Shown here: piece by piece, positions 16,971 to 26,863 of the stretch | How the letters are laid out: every line of letters starts with the position of its first letter | How positions within the stretch are numbered: the stretch's first letter is position 1 | Assembly (NCBI RefSeq): GCF_900109295.1 | Contig: NZ_FOIZ01000002.1 | Location: 186,001 to 250,000 of the forward strand | DNA: 64,000 bases | Reading direction: 5' to 3' | DNA from: Cognatiyoonia koreensis | GTDB taxonomy: Bacteria > Pseudomonadota > Alphaproteobacteria > Rhodobacterales > Rhodobacteraceae | Position numbers and translations under genes: made by a program | The notes under the pieces: model-generated | Told to the model about the DNA's origin: nothing | The model's database searches: none | What the model saw: only the letters and a program-made list of their open reading frames with translations

Positions 16971-16989
16971 TTGCACAATTTTTGCACAA
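16971..16989. promoter_or_regulatory. Direct repeat TTGCACAA-N3-TTGCACAA upstream of glnK
   Basis: Two identical octamers at 16971-16978 and 16982-16989 are eleven bases apart start to start, placing them on the same face of the helix. They lie between the divergent glnK-amtB operon and the PBP gene, about 118 bp upstream of glnK. TTGYRCAA is itself near-palindromic, so each copy could be a dimer site. It is not the symmetric TGCAC-N-GTGCA arrangement usual for NtrC. Regulator unknown. Confidence 0.4.
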
Positions 16990-17113
16990 ATGGCCGCCTT
17001 CGCTTAATTTTTAGTCAGATAGAGAAAGTCCCCATCGGCAAAGGATCGCTCGCGACATTTGCGGATGAGCTGTTTAAGATGCATGAAAACGACAAATACG
17101 AATTGAGTGGCAG

Positions 17114-19237
17114 ATGAGCGGAAACGGCAAGAATCGCGTGCCTTTGGTGGCTGAGCGGCGCTATCCAAAGGCGGCGAACGAAAAGGTGAAGACGTCGCCA
17201 GCGCCACGACGTGCTGCACCTGCACGCAAATCGAGGGGCATCGTAGGCTGGATCCTGTTTCCCTTCATCTGGACCATCAAACTGATATGGCGCTTTACAT
17301 GGCGCATTGGTCTGGTGACTGCGGCCATTACCGGTGTAGCTGTCTTTTACTACGCCTCACAAATGTCTCCGATCGAAGATATCGTGGATGGACGGGTACG
17401 CGGTTCAGTTACATTAACCGACCGCGAAGGACAGGCGTTTACCGTGCGGGGCGAATCCTTCGGCGGAGCAATCACCGCAAATTCTGTCAGCCCGTATTTG
17501 AAAAACGCGGTCATCGCTTCTGAAGACAAACGGTTCTACTGGCATCCAGGCATCGACCCGCGCGGCATTGCATCTGCTGTGCGCATCAATCTGCGTGAAG
17601 GACGTGGACCTTTGTCCGGCAACGGCGGTTCCACATTGACACAGCAGACCGCAAAGCTGCTTTGCCTTGGCACACCGTTCGATCCAACACAGTGGGAAAA
17701 CGAAGCCGCCTACGAGGCCGATTGTCGTCGCGGGACGATCTGGCGCAAGGTCAAAGAGGCCGTCTATGCAATGGCAATGGAAGTTGCGTATTCCAAGGAC
17801 GAGATCCTGACGATCTACCTCAACCGTGCCTATCTTGGCAGCGGTAGCCGCGGTTTCGAAGCGGCCGCACAACGGTTTTTCGGGAAATCCGCTGCCGAAC
17901 TGACCCCCGCCGAGGCCGCGATGCTGTCCGGCATCTTGCCTGCCCCTTCGCGACTGGCCCCGACGAACAATCTTGAACGGGCACAGGGCCGCGCAGGTGT
18001 CGTGATCGGATTGATGGAAGCCCAAGGCTATATCACGTCTCAGCAAGCGGCAGACGCAAAGGCGAACCCCGCAACCCTCACGCCCAGTGCCACCAAATCC
18101 ACTGCGAGCTATTTCGCCGACTGGGTCATGGCCAGTGGTCCCGAATTTTTTACAAATAGCACGACCGAAGACGTCATAATTCGTTCAACGCTTGATCGGG
18201 AAATTCAGGATCACGCCGAAGCCGCCCTGAAGCACATCTTTGAAACCAAGGTCAGCGCCTCGTCAGAAGCAGAGGCCGCGATTGTCGTGATGTCCGCCGA
18301 CGGTGCGGTTCGGGCAATGGTCGGTGGCCGCAGTGAGGGATTTTTCAACCGGGCGACCCAGGCACGGCGGCAGACTGGATCGGCCTTCAAGCCTTTCATC
18401 TACGCCACGGCACTGGAACTGGGTTTTTCCGGCGATGATCTGATTGATGACAGCCCGATCTCGATCGAAATTCCGGGGCAGCCGCCGTGGGAGCCCGGCA
18501 ACTATGACAATCAGTTCAAAGGCATCATCACGCTCACGCAAGCACTAGCCGAAAGCCGTAACATCCCGGCCGTGGTTTTGTCTGAAGAAGTGGGGCGCGA
18601 GGCCGTCAGCACGGTTGCGCGTGGATTTGGCATCGAAAGCGACCTCGCCACAGGTCCGGCGCTCGCGCTTGGTGTTTCGGAAAGCACGCTGCTTGAAATG
18701 ACAGGGGCCTATGCCGGCATCCTCAATGGCGGGTCATCGGTGACCCCGTACGGCCTGCTCGACTTGCGGATCAAGGGTGATGACGCGCCGCTAATGACCA
18801 ATGACGGCACCGGGATCGGCGAACGGGTCATCCGTGAAGCAGGGGCACGCGAGCTGACATGGATGATGTCACGGGTTGTCGAAAGCGGCACCGGCACCCG
18901 CGCCCGTATGGATGGTTGGCAGATCGCCGGAAAGACCGGCACGACCAATTCGGCACGCGATGCTTGGTTCATTGCCTTCACAGGTGACTATGTCACCGGT
19001 GTCTGGATGGGATATGATGACAACCGTCCCCTGACAGGCGTGACGGGCGGTGGACTGCCTGCAGACATCTGGCGCGAGACGATGTCGCGCGTGACGGCCG
19101 GCCAGCAACCGACAGCACTGCCAGCAACACCGCCGCAGGGTGGATCAGGTGCAGGACCGATTCTGGATCAAGGCATCGTCGCCCCGGCTGAAATTCAGAA
19201 CGTGTTGGACAATATCTTCAATCAGGTGAACAACTAG
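17114..19237 (+). CDS. Class A penicillin-binding protein (PBP1A-like bifunctional transglycosylase/transpeptidase)
   Basis: A 707-residue inner-membrane peptidoglycan synthase. After a basic cytoplasmic tail (1-43) comes one membrane segment (about 60-80). The glycosyltransferase domain shows catalytic E137 in ASEDKRFYWHPGID and the GGSTLTQQTAK block at 171-181. The transpeptidase domain carries S423/K426 in TGSAFKP, a SRN motif and KTGT at 607-610. The motif set is complete for both activities. The gene stands alone, diverges from glnK, and its stop overlaps the stop of the convergent 114-residue gene in a CTAG. Exact orthology within class A PBPs is not resolved. Confidence 0.92.
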   Translation: MSGNGKNRVPLVAERRYPKAANEKVKTSPAPRRAAPARKSRGIVGWILFPFIWTIKLIWRFTWRIGLVTAAITGVAVFYYASQMSPIEDIVDGRVRGSVTLTDREGQAFTVRGESFGGAITANSVSPYLKNAVIASEDKRFYWHPGIDPRGIASAVRINLREGRGPLSGNGGSTLTQQTAKLLCLGTPFDPTQWENEAAYEADCRRGTIWRKVKEAVYAMAMEVAYSKDEILTIYLNRAYLGSGSRGFEAAAQRFFGKSAAELTPAEAAMLSGILPAPSRLAPTNNLERAQGRAGVVIGLMEAQGYITSQQAADAKANPATLTPSATKSTASYFADWVMASGPEFFTNSTTEDVIIRSTLDREIQDHAEAALKHIFETKVSASSEAEAAIVVMSADGAVRAMVGGRSEGFFNRATQARRQTGSAFKPFIYATALELGFSGDDLIDDSPISIEIPGQPPWEPGNYDNQFKGIITLTQALAESRNIPAVVLSEEVGREAVSTVARGFGIESDLATGPALALGVSESTLLEMTGAYAGILNGGSSVTPYGLLDLRIKGDDAPLMTNDGTGIGERVIREAGARELTWMMSRVVESGTGTRARMDGWQIAGKTGTTNSARDAWFIAFTGDYVTGVWMGYDDNRPLTGVTGGGLPADIWRETMSRVTAGQQPTALPATPPQGGSGAGPILDQGIVAPAEIQNVLDNIFNQVNN

Positions 19238-19578
19238 TCGCAAGCCTGATAGACGAATGCATAGCCGTCCCAAACCATGATGAGGCCATCGGGGTCTTCC
19301 GCAGGCTTCATCAGCATGGCGCGATCCGTCCAGACAGAGCCTTCACCCGAACACTGCATGGTGTAGAGTGTCGCCTCCATATCAACCACGTTCACCGGGC
19401 GGGTCATACGGCATTCAGTTTCAACGCCGTAGAAGATATTATCCTTGATTTCGAGCGCACCGCCTTCGACCCCGACAAGTGCGCATTCGGCATTTGCCGT
19501 CTGCTTGTAGACCCCATCGTAAGGATTTGCCGCGGCAATAGCTGGCAAAACAGCAAGCATAATCGAGAACCGGATCAT
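19234..19578 (-). CDS. Small secreted hypothetical protein with four cysteines
   Basis: A 114-residue protein with a signal peptide (residues 1-17, cut predicted after AAA-N). The mature part has four cysteines, suggesting one or two disulfides. I know no family. Its ATG overlaps the mlaC stop by four bases, so it is translated as the third gene of the mlaA-mlaC operon. Envelope location is inferred from the signal peptide and operon partners. The stop overlaps the stop of the convergent PBP gene. Confidence 0.72.
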   Translation of the reverse strand: MIRFSIMLAVLPAIAAANPYDGVYKQTANAECALVGVEGGALEIKDNIFYGVETECRMTRPVNVVDMEATLYTMQCSGEGSVWTDRAMLMKPAEDPDGLIMVWDGYAFVYQACD

Positions 19579-20162
19579 ATCGCATTCATCCTATTAATCA
19601 GACCCGCGATACTCCGACCTTCGCGATCCAGCATCGCACCGATTTCGGCGCGTTCAGTCAAGAGCATGTTCACGCCTTCAATAATGAAGTTGAAAAATGC
19701 ATCGCGCCCTGAACGGTCCGACACGTGCCAGTCCATCCGAAATGGCTGGCGGCTGCGCAGCACGACAGAGGTTTCCACTTCAATCCAGCTCTTGACCGGA
19801 CTCGCGCCGACCACGACGATCTGCCCGCCAACAAATTCACGGAAGCGTCGCCCGTATTTGGTGGCGATATAATTCCGGAAGGCCGCGGTGTACGCCGCCA
19901 TTTCGCTAGCTGACGTCGCGCGCGCGTCAGCGCCAAGGCAGTAACGGGCTATGGTGGGGACATCTGAATACTTATCGAAGATTGCAGCAAAGCTTTGAAT
20001 CATCGAAGCCTCTGATGCGCCGGATGCGATCACTGCGTTCACGTCGGCCACCAACGCAGTGACGAGGCGCTGTCCAGCCTCCGTGGTCGTTGCCCCAGCA
20101 ATGTCGGGCATGCACGCGGCAGCCGCGGTGCCCGCCAGAAAGGATCGTCGCGTTATGGCCAT
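19575..20162 (-). CDS. mlaC: MlaC/Ttg2D-family phospholipid-binding periplasmic protein
   Basis: A 195-residue protein with a Tat-type signal (ITRRSFLAG, residues 3-11, then a hydrophobic stretch). The mature part fits the MlaC/Ttg2D family: an alpha/beta lipid-binding protein shuttling phospholipid between the outer-membrane MlaA complex and the inner-membrane MlaFEDB transporter. The segment YGRRFREFVGG in the middle and an INxIIEGVNM-like segment near the C-terminus are typical. The start at 20162 places the Tat motif correctly and lies one base after the mlaA stop. The mlaFED genes are not in this window. A Tat signal on MlaC is an alphaproteobacterial habit rather than the E. coli pattern. 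Confidence 0.86.
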   Translation of the reverse strand: MAITRRSFLAGTAAAACMPDIAGATTTEAGQRLVTALVADVNAVIASGASEASMIQSFAAIFDKYSDVPTIARYCLGADARATSASEMAAYTAAFRNYIATKYGRRFREFVGGQIVVVGASPVKSWIEVETSVVLRSRQPFRMDWHVSDRSGRDAFFNFIIEGVNMLLTERAEIGAMLDREGRSIAGLINRMNAI

Positions 20163-20163
20163 G

Positions 20164-20901
20164 TCACTGATCTCCGAATAATTCATCATAAGGATCGACA
20201 CTTTCAGATTCAGGAGTCGTTCCAAGTTCGAAACGCCTGTTTTGCAGATAGATCAGGCGCTGTTGTGCGTAGCTGTCTGCGCTGTCGCGCAAAACGGAAT
20301 CGATCGTGTCGCCAAACTGATCCCGCTTGATGGCGCGACCTGCAAGCGTGCTTAGTGTACCGTAGTCCTTTTGCGGCCGCGTTCCCACGCTATCCAGCGG
20401 ATCGATAATCGCATCAACAATCCGACCTGCAAACGCCCGTTCGGTTGATGGTCCCAGTATCGGCAGTTCAAGATAGGCACCTTCCGGAAAATTCCATACA
20501 GCGAGGGTTTCACCGAAATCCGTTTCCTCTTCGGTCAATCCGATTGCGCCCGCAGGATCAAGCAGACCACCGACACCAACAGTTGTATTGATCAGGAATC
20601 GCATCGTGTTTGTCGCGGCACCACCGATATCGGCCTGCAGCAAACCGTTCAGGACCATTCCCGGCAGTGCGACATTGTCGGCGAAATTAACCACCGTTTG
20701 CTTCAACTCTGGATCGATGCTTTCGCCGGAACCGCCAAGCTGACCGAATACCCTTTCATCAATCGCCTTGTTGAATTCGTGGACACGGCGGTTTTGTTCC
20801 TCATATGGATCGTGAACGGTGACACCGTCGGGTGCTGGCGCACAGGCGGATAGCAGGACAAGAACTGTTGGCAGGGCAAGACGTAAAGGCAACTCAGACA
20901 C
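20164..20901 (-). CDS. mlaA: MlaA (VacJ) outer-membrane lipoprotein
   Basis: A 245-residue lipoprotein with a lipobox LLSAC at C20. The body contains the family signature DPYEEQNRRVHEFNKAID and the segments FLINTTVGVGGLLDPA and TDFGETLAVW of VacJ/MlaA proteins. MlaA removes phospholipid from the outer leaflet of the outer membrane and passes it to MlaC, encoded next. The gene is first of a tight three-gene operon with mlaC and a small secreted protein. Assignment secure. Confidence 0.93.
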   Translation of the reverse strand: MSELPLRLALPTVLVLLSACAPAPDGVTVHDPYEEQNRRVHEFNKAIDERVFGQLGGSGESIDPELKQTVVNFADNVALPGMVLNGLLQADIGGAATNTMRFLINTTVGVGGLLDPAGAIGLTEEETDFGETLAVWNFPEGAYLELPILGPSTERAFAGRIVDAIIDPLDSVGTRPQKDYGTLSTLAGRAIKRDQFGDTIDSVLRDSADSYAQQRLIYLQNRRFELGTTPESESVDPYDELFGDQ

Positions 20902-21047
20902 TCGCTATCAGGTCGTGATACATTGATGTGACCCCCACGGCAGGAAATTGCAATCCCGCCTGAATAGTGATGAAGTTCAAAGGCATTTTCGTTTAATCAC
21001 AGCAGCATCAACAAGACGATCGATCAGACAAAGGCAGAAAAACGCGC

Positions 21048-22787
21048 ATGGCAGACGAGATGACCAGAAAAGGCCGTGCAGAATTGCTCGCCGCACGCCG
21101 CGAAAGCCGCTCGCTTTACTGGATGGTGGGCATTTTCAGTTTCTTTGTGAACATGCTGATGCTGACGGGTCCGCTTTACATGCTGAACGTCTATGACCGC
21201 GTGCTTGGTTCGCGCAGCATTGAAACGCTTATCGCGCTCTCGGTCCTTGTGGGTTTCCTTTACGGCTGTATGGGCATTCTCGACTTTGTGCGCGGGCGCG
21301 TGATGGCGCGGGTCGGGGCACGGTTTCAGGCACAGCTTGACCGTCGCGTTTTCGGCGCTGTGCTGAAGGCGACGACGCTATCGCGCGCACCGCGCGAAGC
21401 AGCAACCGGTTTGCGCGATCTTGAAGCCGTACAACGCCTTATCACCTCCCCCGCACTCATGGCATTGTTCGATCTGCCTTGGGCACCGCTCTTTTTCTTT
21501 GGCATTTTCATTTTTCACCCATTGATGGGAATCCTTGCACTTATCGGCGGCACGATCCTGATCGCAGTGGCCCTATTTAACCAGTTGAGTACGCGTAAGC
21601 CGCTAGAACGCGCCAATGCCGCGTCATTCCAGTCTGAACAGATGGGTGCGCAAATCCGGTCGGAAAGCGAGATGGTTCACTCTCTTGGCATGCGCGAGGC
21701 CGCGTTTGATCGCTGGCAGATTGCCCGCGGGGAATCGCTTGATGCGACCATCGGAGCAGCAGACGCCGCAGGATCCTTCACCGCCGGAACCAAGGCGTTC
21801 CGCCTGTTCCTGCAGTCAGCCATGCTCGGGCTTGGTGCATATCTTGTGCTACAGAACGAACTGACACCGGGGGCGATGATTGCAGGCTCTATCCTGCTTG
21901 GTCGGGCGCTCGCCCCGATTGAAATGATCGTCAACCAGTGGGCGGTTTTCCAGAAGGGGCGCGAAGGCTGGGGCAATTTGGCTGTCCTGCTCGGGGCGAT
22001 CCCTCCCGAAGAAACCCGCACGGCACTCCCCAAGCCGCAAGCGCGGCTTGTTGCGGATCAGGTTACCGTCATTCCGCCCGGCGAACAGCAGGCGTCACTG
22101 CGGATGATTTCCTTCAAGGTCGAGCCGGGTCAGGCTGTGGGTGTGATCGGCACATCAGGTGCCGGAAAATCATCGCTAGCGCGTGCGCTAACCGGTCTTT
22201 GGCGACCCGCAGGCGGCAAGATCAGATTGGATGGAGCGGCACTCGATCAGTACGATCCTGACGTGCTTGGACAACACATCGGATATCTGCCACAGCGCGT
22301 TCAGCTGTTCGAAGGCACGATCAAGGAGAATATCGCGCGGATGTCGATGACACCGGATGATGCCGCAGTTGTCGTTGCCGCCAAGAAAGCCGCGGCACAC
22401 GAAATGATTTTGCAATTGCCCGACGGATACGACACGCGGGTGAGCGCGAATGGCGGCAGACTGTCAGGCGGGCAAATCCAGCGCGTGGGGCTGGCACGGG
22501 CCATGTATGGTGACCCTGTTGTGCTGGTGCTGGACGAACCGAATTCCAACCTCGACAACGACGGTTCGACCGCACTCAATCACGCAATCCGTGCCGCCAA
22601 AAAGGAGGGTAAGATCGTCTTTATCATGGCGCACCGCCCTGCTGCGATCCAGGAATGCGACCTTTTGCTGATGATTGAAAACGGTGCGCGACGCGCCTTT
22701 GGCCCCAAGGACGATGTTCTGCGAGAGATTGTTAAGAACCACGACCAGATCACGCAGTCCAAAGGCCAAGCCGGAGGCGTATCATGA
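21048..22787 (+). CDS. Type I secretion ABC transporter (PrtD family permease/ATPase)
   Basis: A 579-residue fused membrane and ATPase protein. About six membrane helices lie in residues 20-310. The nucleotide-binding domain shows Walker [10 protein letters not shown] (368-376), signature LSGGQ (472-476) and Walker B VVLVLDE (491-497). It has no N-terminal C39 peptidase or C39-like domain, as in the PrtD subgroup that exports RTX proteins with C-terminal signals. The next gene overlaps by ATGA and encodes the membrane-fusion partner; no TolC-type outer-membrane gene follows. The substrate is not adjacent; the RTX protein at 10477-11898 is one candidate. Confidence 0.92.
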   Translation: MADEMTRKGRAELLAARRESRSLYWMVGIFSFFVNMLMLTGPLYMLNVYDRVLGSRSIETLIALSVLVGFLYGCMGILDFVRGRVMARVGARFQAQLDRRVFGAVLKATTLSRAPREAATGLRDLEAVQRLITSPALMALFDLPWAPLFFFGIFIFHPLMGILALIGGTILIAVALFNQLSTRKPLERANAASFQSEQMGAQIRSESEMVHSLGMREAAFDRWQIARGESLDATIGAADAAGSFTAGTKAFRLFLQSAMLGLGAYLVLQNELTPGAMIAGSILLGRALAPIEMIVNQWAVFQKGREGWGNLAVLLGAIPPEETRTALPKPQARLVADQVTVIPPGEQQASLRMISFKVEPGQAVGVIGTSGAGKSSLARALTGLWRPAGGKIRLDGAALDQYDPDVLGQHIGYLPQRVQLFEGTIKENIARMSMTPDDAAVVVAAKKAAAHEMILQLPDGYDTRVSANGGRLSGGQIQRVGLARAMYGDPVVLVLDEPNSNLDNDGSTALNHAIRAAKKEGKIVFIMAHRPAAIQECDLLLMIENGARRAFGPKDDVLREIVKNHDQITQSKGQAGGVS

Positions 22788-24088
22788 CAAATTCCGACCA
22801 TAAGAAACGCTGGTCAACGACCCGTCCCATGATCGTCGGCCTGTTGGCACTGCTTATTCTGGTTGGCGGCTTTGGTACCTGGGCGGTCATGGCGCAGATC
22901 AATGGCGCGGTCATCGCCTCGGGCCAGATCGAAGTTGATCGCAATCGGCAGGTGATCCAGCATCCGGATGGCGGCGTCGTCGCGGAGATCATCGTCGACG
23001 AAGGTGATACGGTTGCCGAGGGCGATCTTCTGATCCGCCTTGATGCTTCGGTGCTGCAATCTGAACTTGCGGTCGTCGAAGGGCAGTTGTTTGAAATCCT
23101 TGCGCGCAGGGGCAGACTGGAAGCCGAAAGGGATGGTTCGGATACGATCGTTTTCGACTCGACCCTTCTGGACGGCGGCGACGATGCTGCTGAACTCATG
23201 GACGGGCAGATGCGGCTTTTTGTGGCGCGCCTAGAAAGTGTCAGCCGCGCAACCGAACAACTGACACAGCAGCGCGCACAAATCGCAAGCCAACTGAACG
23301 GCATTGCCGCGCAGCAAGAGGCCCTGAACCAGCAGCGCGATCTGATCGCCGAGGAACTTACCGATCAGCAGTCACTGCTGGATCGTGGATTGGCACAGGC
23401 CAGCCGGGTTCTCGCGCTGCGTCGTGAAGAAGCGAACCTTCTGGGACGCGCCGGCGAACTGACGGCGCAGGCTGCGCAAGCCAGCGAGCGGATGACGGAA
23501 ATTGAGATCCAGATACTCGGCCTGACGACCACGCGCCGCGAGGAGGCGATTACCCGCCTGCGTGACCTGCAATTCAACGAACTTGAGCTGTCGGAACGGC
23601 GGCGCACCCTGCGCCAGCAACTTGACCGGCTCGACATTCGTGCACCTGTCAGCGGAATCGTCTACGGCTTGCAGGTATTTGCGCCCCGCTCTGTCATACG
23701 GGCCGCCGATCCTGTGATGTTCCTTGTGCCACAGGACCGGCCTCTAGTGATCGCAACCCAAGTGCAACTGACCGACATTGACCAGATCCATGTCGGGCAG
23801 GATGTAACCCTCAGGTTCTCGGCACTGGACCAGCGACGGACCCCCGAACTGCGCGGGCAAGTGACCCTGATTTCCGCTGACGCGTTTCAGGATGAAGGAA
23901 GTCCCGTGTCTTACTACCGTGCGGAAGTTCAGATGATGGAAGGCGAAATCGACAGGTTACCCGAGGGCACCACCCTGATCCCCGGCATGCCGGTCGAAGC
24001 ATTCGTGCGCACGGCCGATCGCAGTCCGATGGACTATCTTATCAAGCCGCTTGCGGACTACTTTGCCAAGGCATTCCGCGAGTCCTGA
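22784..24088 (+). CDS. HlyD-family type I secretion periplasmic adaptor
   Basis: A 434-residue membrane-fusion protein. One membrane span (residues about 17-37) is followed by the split lipoyl domain, a long Gln/Glu/Ala-rich coiled coil (about 95-270) and a beta-barrel C-terminal part with [17 protein letters not shown] near residue 280-296. It bridges the inner-membrane ABC protein to a TolC-like channel. GGAGG precedes the start and the ATG overlaps the ABC gene stop, so the two are coupled. The outer-membrane component must be encoded elsewhere. Confidence 0.92.
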   Translation: MTNSDHKKRWSTTRPMIVGLLALLILVGGFGTWAVMAQINGAVIASGQIEVDRNRQVIQHPDGGVVAEIIVDEGDTVAEGDLLIRLDASVLQSELAVVEGQLFEILARRGRLEAERDGSDTIVFDSTLLDGGDDAAELMDGQMRLFVARLESVSRATEQLTQQRAQIASQLNGIAAQQEALNQQRDLIAEELTDQQSLLDRGLAQASRVLALRREEANLLGRAGELTAQAAQASERMTEIEIQILGLTTTRREEAITRLRDLQFNELELSERRRTLRQQLDRLDIRAPVSGIVYGLQVFAPRSVIRAADPVMFLVPQDRPLVIATQVQLTDIDQIHVGQDVTLRFSALDQRRTPELRGQVTLISADAFQDEGSPVSYYRAEVQMMEGEIDRLPEGTTLIPGMPVEAFVRTADRSPMDYLIKPLADYFAKAFRES

Positions 24089-24140
24089 TTGATCCTGTTA
24101 CGCAGGGCGGGTAGCAAGGTGGAAACACCGGAGATCTGCC

Positions 24141-24605
24141 ATGACATCTGCTATTGAATCGCGGCTTGCTGAATTGGGCGTCACACTGCCAGACGCCCCT
24201 GCCCCCGCTGCAAACTATGTGCCCTTCGTTATCACGGGCAATACTGTGTACGTCTCAGGCCAGATCAGCCAATCCGATGGCAGCCTGATTACAGGTCGGC
24301 TGGGTGACAGCCTGTCTGCCGAACAGGGTGCAACTGCCGCCCGCGCCTGTGCGATATCCCTGCTTGCACAGCTCAAGGCCGCTTGTGATGGCGATATTGA
24401 CCGGCTCGTGCGCGTGGTCAAGCTAACCGGGTTCGTCAATTCCACACCGGAATTCACCGATCAGCCGAAAGTCATCAACGGATGTTCGGATTTCATGGTC
24501 GAAGCCTTGGGTGACAAGGGCAAGCACGCGCGCTCTGCCGTCAGTGCAGCCGCCCTGCCACTGGGCGTTGCCGTCGAAATCGAAGGCATATTCGAAATTT
24601 CATGA
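24141..24605 (+). CDS. RidA family protein (YjgF/YER057c/UK114)
   Basis: A 154-residue RidA-like protein. The core sequence VYVSGQIS near residues 34-41 and the arginine-containing ARSAVSAAALPLGVAVEIE segment near 130-148 correspond to the enamine/imine deaminase site of the family. The family removes reactive 2-aminoacrylate-type intermediates; longer members such as this often belong to subgroups of unknown substrate. The stop overlaps the start of the following GDPD gene (ATGA), so they are co-translated. The upstream T1SS gene ends 52 bp before it. Confidence 0.88.
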   Translation: MTSAIESRLAELGVTLPDAPAPAANYVPFVITGNTVYVSGQISQSDGSLITGRLGDSLSAEQGATAARACAISLLAQLKAACDGDIDRLVRVVKLTGFVNSTPEFTDQPKVINGCSDFMVEALGDKGKHARSAVSAAALPLGVAVEIEGIFEIS

Positions 24606-25354
24606 GACTACCGTCTTCTTTCCTTGCACGTCCGTTCGCACACCGTGGCCTGCACGATGTGACGGCAGGACGCGCCGAAAACAGCCCCGGCGCTTTCGCA
24701 GCAGCGATCGGACACGGCTATGGCATCGAACTTGACCTGCAACTTTCAAAGGACGGACAGGCCATGGTTTTTCACGACTATGATCTGGAACGGCTGGCAG
24801 GCATACGCGGGGCTGTCGCACAAAAGACGGCGCTCGAACTTTCTGCGATCGCCCTTTTGCATGATGGCGATGCCATTCCAACCTTGTCAGACGTGCTGGC
24901 GCAGGTTTCCGGACAGGTGCCGCTTCTGATCGAGATCAAGGATCAGGATGGTGGTATGGGTCCGAACGTTGGGAAATTGGAAATGGCTACGGCAAACCTT
25001 TTGCGTGATTATCAAGGTGACGTTGCCGTGATGTCCTTTAATCCGCATTCCGTGGCCGCGATGCGTGAACTGCTTCCCGATACGCCACGCGGTTTGACGA
25101 CATGCCGCTACAAGCGCAAGGACTGGCCCACGCTCAAGAAGCTGGTCCGCCACGGCTTGCGCAAAATTCCGAACTTTGCGGATGTTGATGCCTCTTTCAT
25201 TAGCCATGACCGTAAAGACCTTGACCGTGGCTACGTCCGCCGGGTGAAGAAAGCCGGTTATCCGGTGCTGACATGGACGATCAAATCGCCCGCGCAAGAG
25301 GCTGAAGCCCGCAAGATTGCGGATAACATCACTTTTGAAGGCTATCTGGCTTGA
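24602..25354 (+). CDS. ugpQ: Glycerophosphodiester phosphodiesterase
   Basis: A 250-residue GDPD-fold enzyme that hydrolyses glycerophosphodiesters to glycerol-3-phosphate and an alcohol. The catalytic pair is seen in AHRGL (His near residue 14) and in FHDYDLERL (His near 58), with metal-binding ELDLQLSKDG between. No signal peptide, so cytoplasmic, like UgpQ rather than GlpQ. It overlaps the RidA gene and is followed 31 bp on by the DUF482 acyltransferase. Family secure; symbol by analogy. Confidence 0.88.
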   Translation: MRLPSSFLARPFAHRGLHDVTAGRAENSPGAFAAAIGHGYGIELDLQLSKDGQAMVFHDYDLERLAGIRGAVAQKTALELSAIALLHDGDAIPTLSDVLAQVSGQVPLLIEIKDQDGGMGPNVGKLEMATANLLRDYQGDVAVMSFNPHSVAAMRELLPDTPRGLTTCRYKRKDWPTLKKLVRHGLRKIPNFADVDASFISHDRKDLDRGYVRRVKKAGYPVLTWTIKSPAQEAEARKIADNITFEGYLA

Positions 25355-25385
25355 CCACAGCCGATCCGCTGCCAGTTAGTCTGGC

Positions 25386-26567
25386 ATGACCGAAGCCCTT
25401 GAAATCACGACGCATCCGTCAATCCGCGAGATTGGCAAAGGCGATTGGGATGCATGTGCGTGCCCCGAAGCGGGGTCTGCTCGTCCTGCCGATCCCTTCA
25501 CGACATTCAGGTTTCTTTCGGCATTGGAAGAGTCGGGCTCTGTCGGACGCGGCACTGGCTGGCAGCCACACTATCTTTGCGCAAAGCAAGGCGATCGCGT
25601 GATTGCCGTCGCGCCCATGTATGCCAAGACGCACAGTCAGGGTGAGTACATGTTCGATCATAACTGGGCGCATGCATATGAAAACGGCGGTGGGCAGTAT
25701 TATCCCAAACTCCAGATTGCAGTGCCTTTCACGCCGGCGACAGGGCGCAGGTTCCTCACCCGCCCTGGTTTTGATGTGGTTGGTATGTCCGCGATCCTGC
25801 AGGGTGCCATCCAGATCGCCAACGACAACCGACTTTCTTCGGTTCACGCGACGTTTTGCACTGAGGCTGAGTCACTCGCAGGTCAGGAAATGGGCTTGCT
25901 GGGGCGCGTTGGCCAGCAATTCCACTGGCTGAACAATGATTATGGCGATTTCGATACCTTCCTTGGCAGCCTATCCAGCCGAAAGAGAAAAAACATCCGC
26001 AAGGAACGTGCGACGGCGCAGGGTTTCGGTGGCGAAATCGTCAATTTAACGGGGGATGCGATACGCCCTGAACACTGGGATGCCTTTTGGCAGTTCTATC
26101 AGGATACCGGCAACCGTAAATGGGGAACGCCTTATCTGACACGCGACTTTTTCGACATTGCACATGAAACCTTACGCGACGACATCCTGCTTAGCCTCGC
26201 TGTGCGCGACGGCACGCCGGTTGCGGGCGCGATGAGCCTTATTGGACGCGAGACTTTGTTTGGGCGATATTGGGGCTGTACCGAACACCATCCCTGCTTG
26301 CATTTCGAACTGTGCTATTATCAGGCACTGGACTATGCGATCGCGCACGGCATGAAACGTGTCGAAGCTGGCGCACAGGGCGAGCACAAGCTGGCGCGAG
26401 GGTATTTGCCAACCGCGACGCACTCGCTTCATTGGGTCGGAGATGCGGGCTTTCGGGACGCAATTGCCCGTTATCTGAAAGCAGAGAAGAACGCGATCGA
26501 TCACGAAATCGAAGTGCTGACCAGTTATGGTCCGTTCAGAAAAGAACAACGAGAGGAGCAACAATGA
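25386..26567 (+). CDS. GNAT-fold acyltransferase of the DUF482 (PF04339) family
   Basis: A 393-residue protein with two GNAT-like halves. The segments [19 protein letters not shown] near the N-terminus, [12 protein letters not shown] near residue 97 and the C-terminal [19 protein letters not shown] are hallmarks of the DUF482 family, sometimes called peptidoglycan biosynthesis/recognition proteins and related to FemAB. The substrate is not known. It overlaps the next gene, PCD, by ATGA. Family assignment is confident and function unknown. Confidence 0.85.
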   Translation: MTEALEITTHPSIREIGKGDWDACACPEAGSARPADPFTTFRFLSALEESGSVGRGTGWQPHYLCAKQGDRVIAVAPMYAKTHSQGEYMFDHNWAHAYENGGGQYYPKLQIAVPFTPATGRRFLTRPGFDVVGMSAILQGAIQIANDNRLSSVHATFCTEAESLAGQEMGLLGRVGQQFHWLNNDYGDFDTFLGSLSSRKRKNIRKERATAQGFGGEIVNLTGDAIRPEHWDAFWQFYQDTGNRKWGTPYLTRDFFDIAHETLRDDILLSLAVRDGTPVAGAMSLIGRETLFGRYWGCTEHHPCLHFELCYYQALDYAIAHGMKRVEAGAQGEHKLARGYLPTATHSLHWVGDAGFRDAIARYLKAEKNAIDHEIEVLTSYGPFRKEQREEQQ

Positions 26568-26845
26568 CCAAACTTGACGACGACGGGCGCAAGTCGCTGA
26601 CAGATGCAGGTTGGACCTTGGTCGACGGTCGCGATGCCGTCACCAAAACGTACGAATTCAAGAATTTCATCGAGGCTTTCGGCTTTATGACAAAGGCGGC
26701 GATCTGGGCCGAAAAACTGAACCATCACCCCGAGTGGTTCAACGTTTACAAGAAGGTAGAAGTGACGTTGACAACCCATGATGTCGACGGGCTGAGCGAG
26801 TTAGACGCCAAGCTTGCCGAAAAAATGGACGCGCTTGCAAAGTAG
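26564..26845 (+). CDS. phhB: 4a-hydroxytetrahydrobiopterin dehydratase (pterin carbinolamine dehydratase)
   Basis: A 93-residue protein with the complete PCD signature: the [10 protein letters not shown] block carries the active-site histidine pair and is followed by [17 protein letters not shown]. The enzyme dehydrates 4a-hydroxy-tetrahydropterin, recycling the cofactor of phenylalanine hydroxylase, or acts in molybdopterin-linked roles. No phenylalanine hydroxylase gene is nearby. The start at 26564 sits after GAGGAG and overlaps the DUF482 stop. Assignment secure; physiological partner unknown. Confidence 0.9.
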   Translation: MTKLDDDGRKSLTDAGWTLVDGRDAVTKTYEFKNFIEAFGFMTKAAIWAEKLNHHPEWFNVYKKVEVTLTTHDVDGLSELDAKLAEKMDALAK

Positions 26846-26863
26846 CACGCGCGCCCGAAATGC

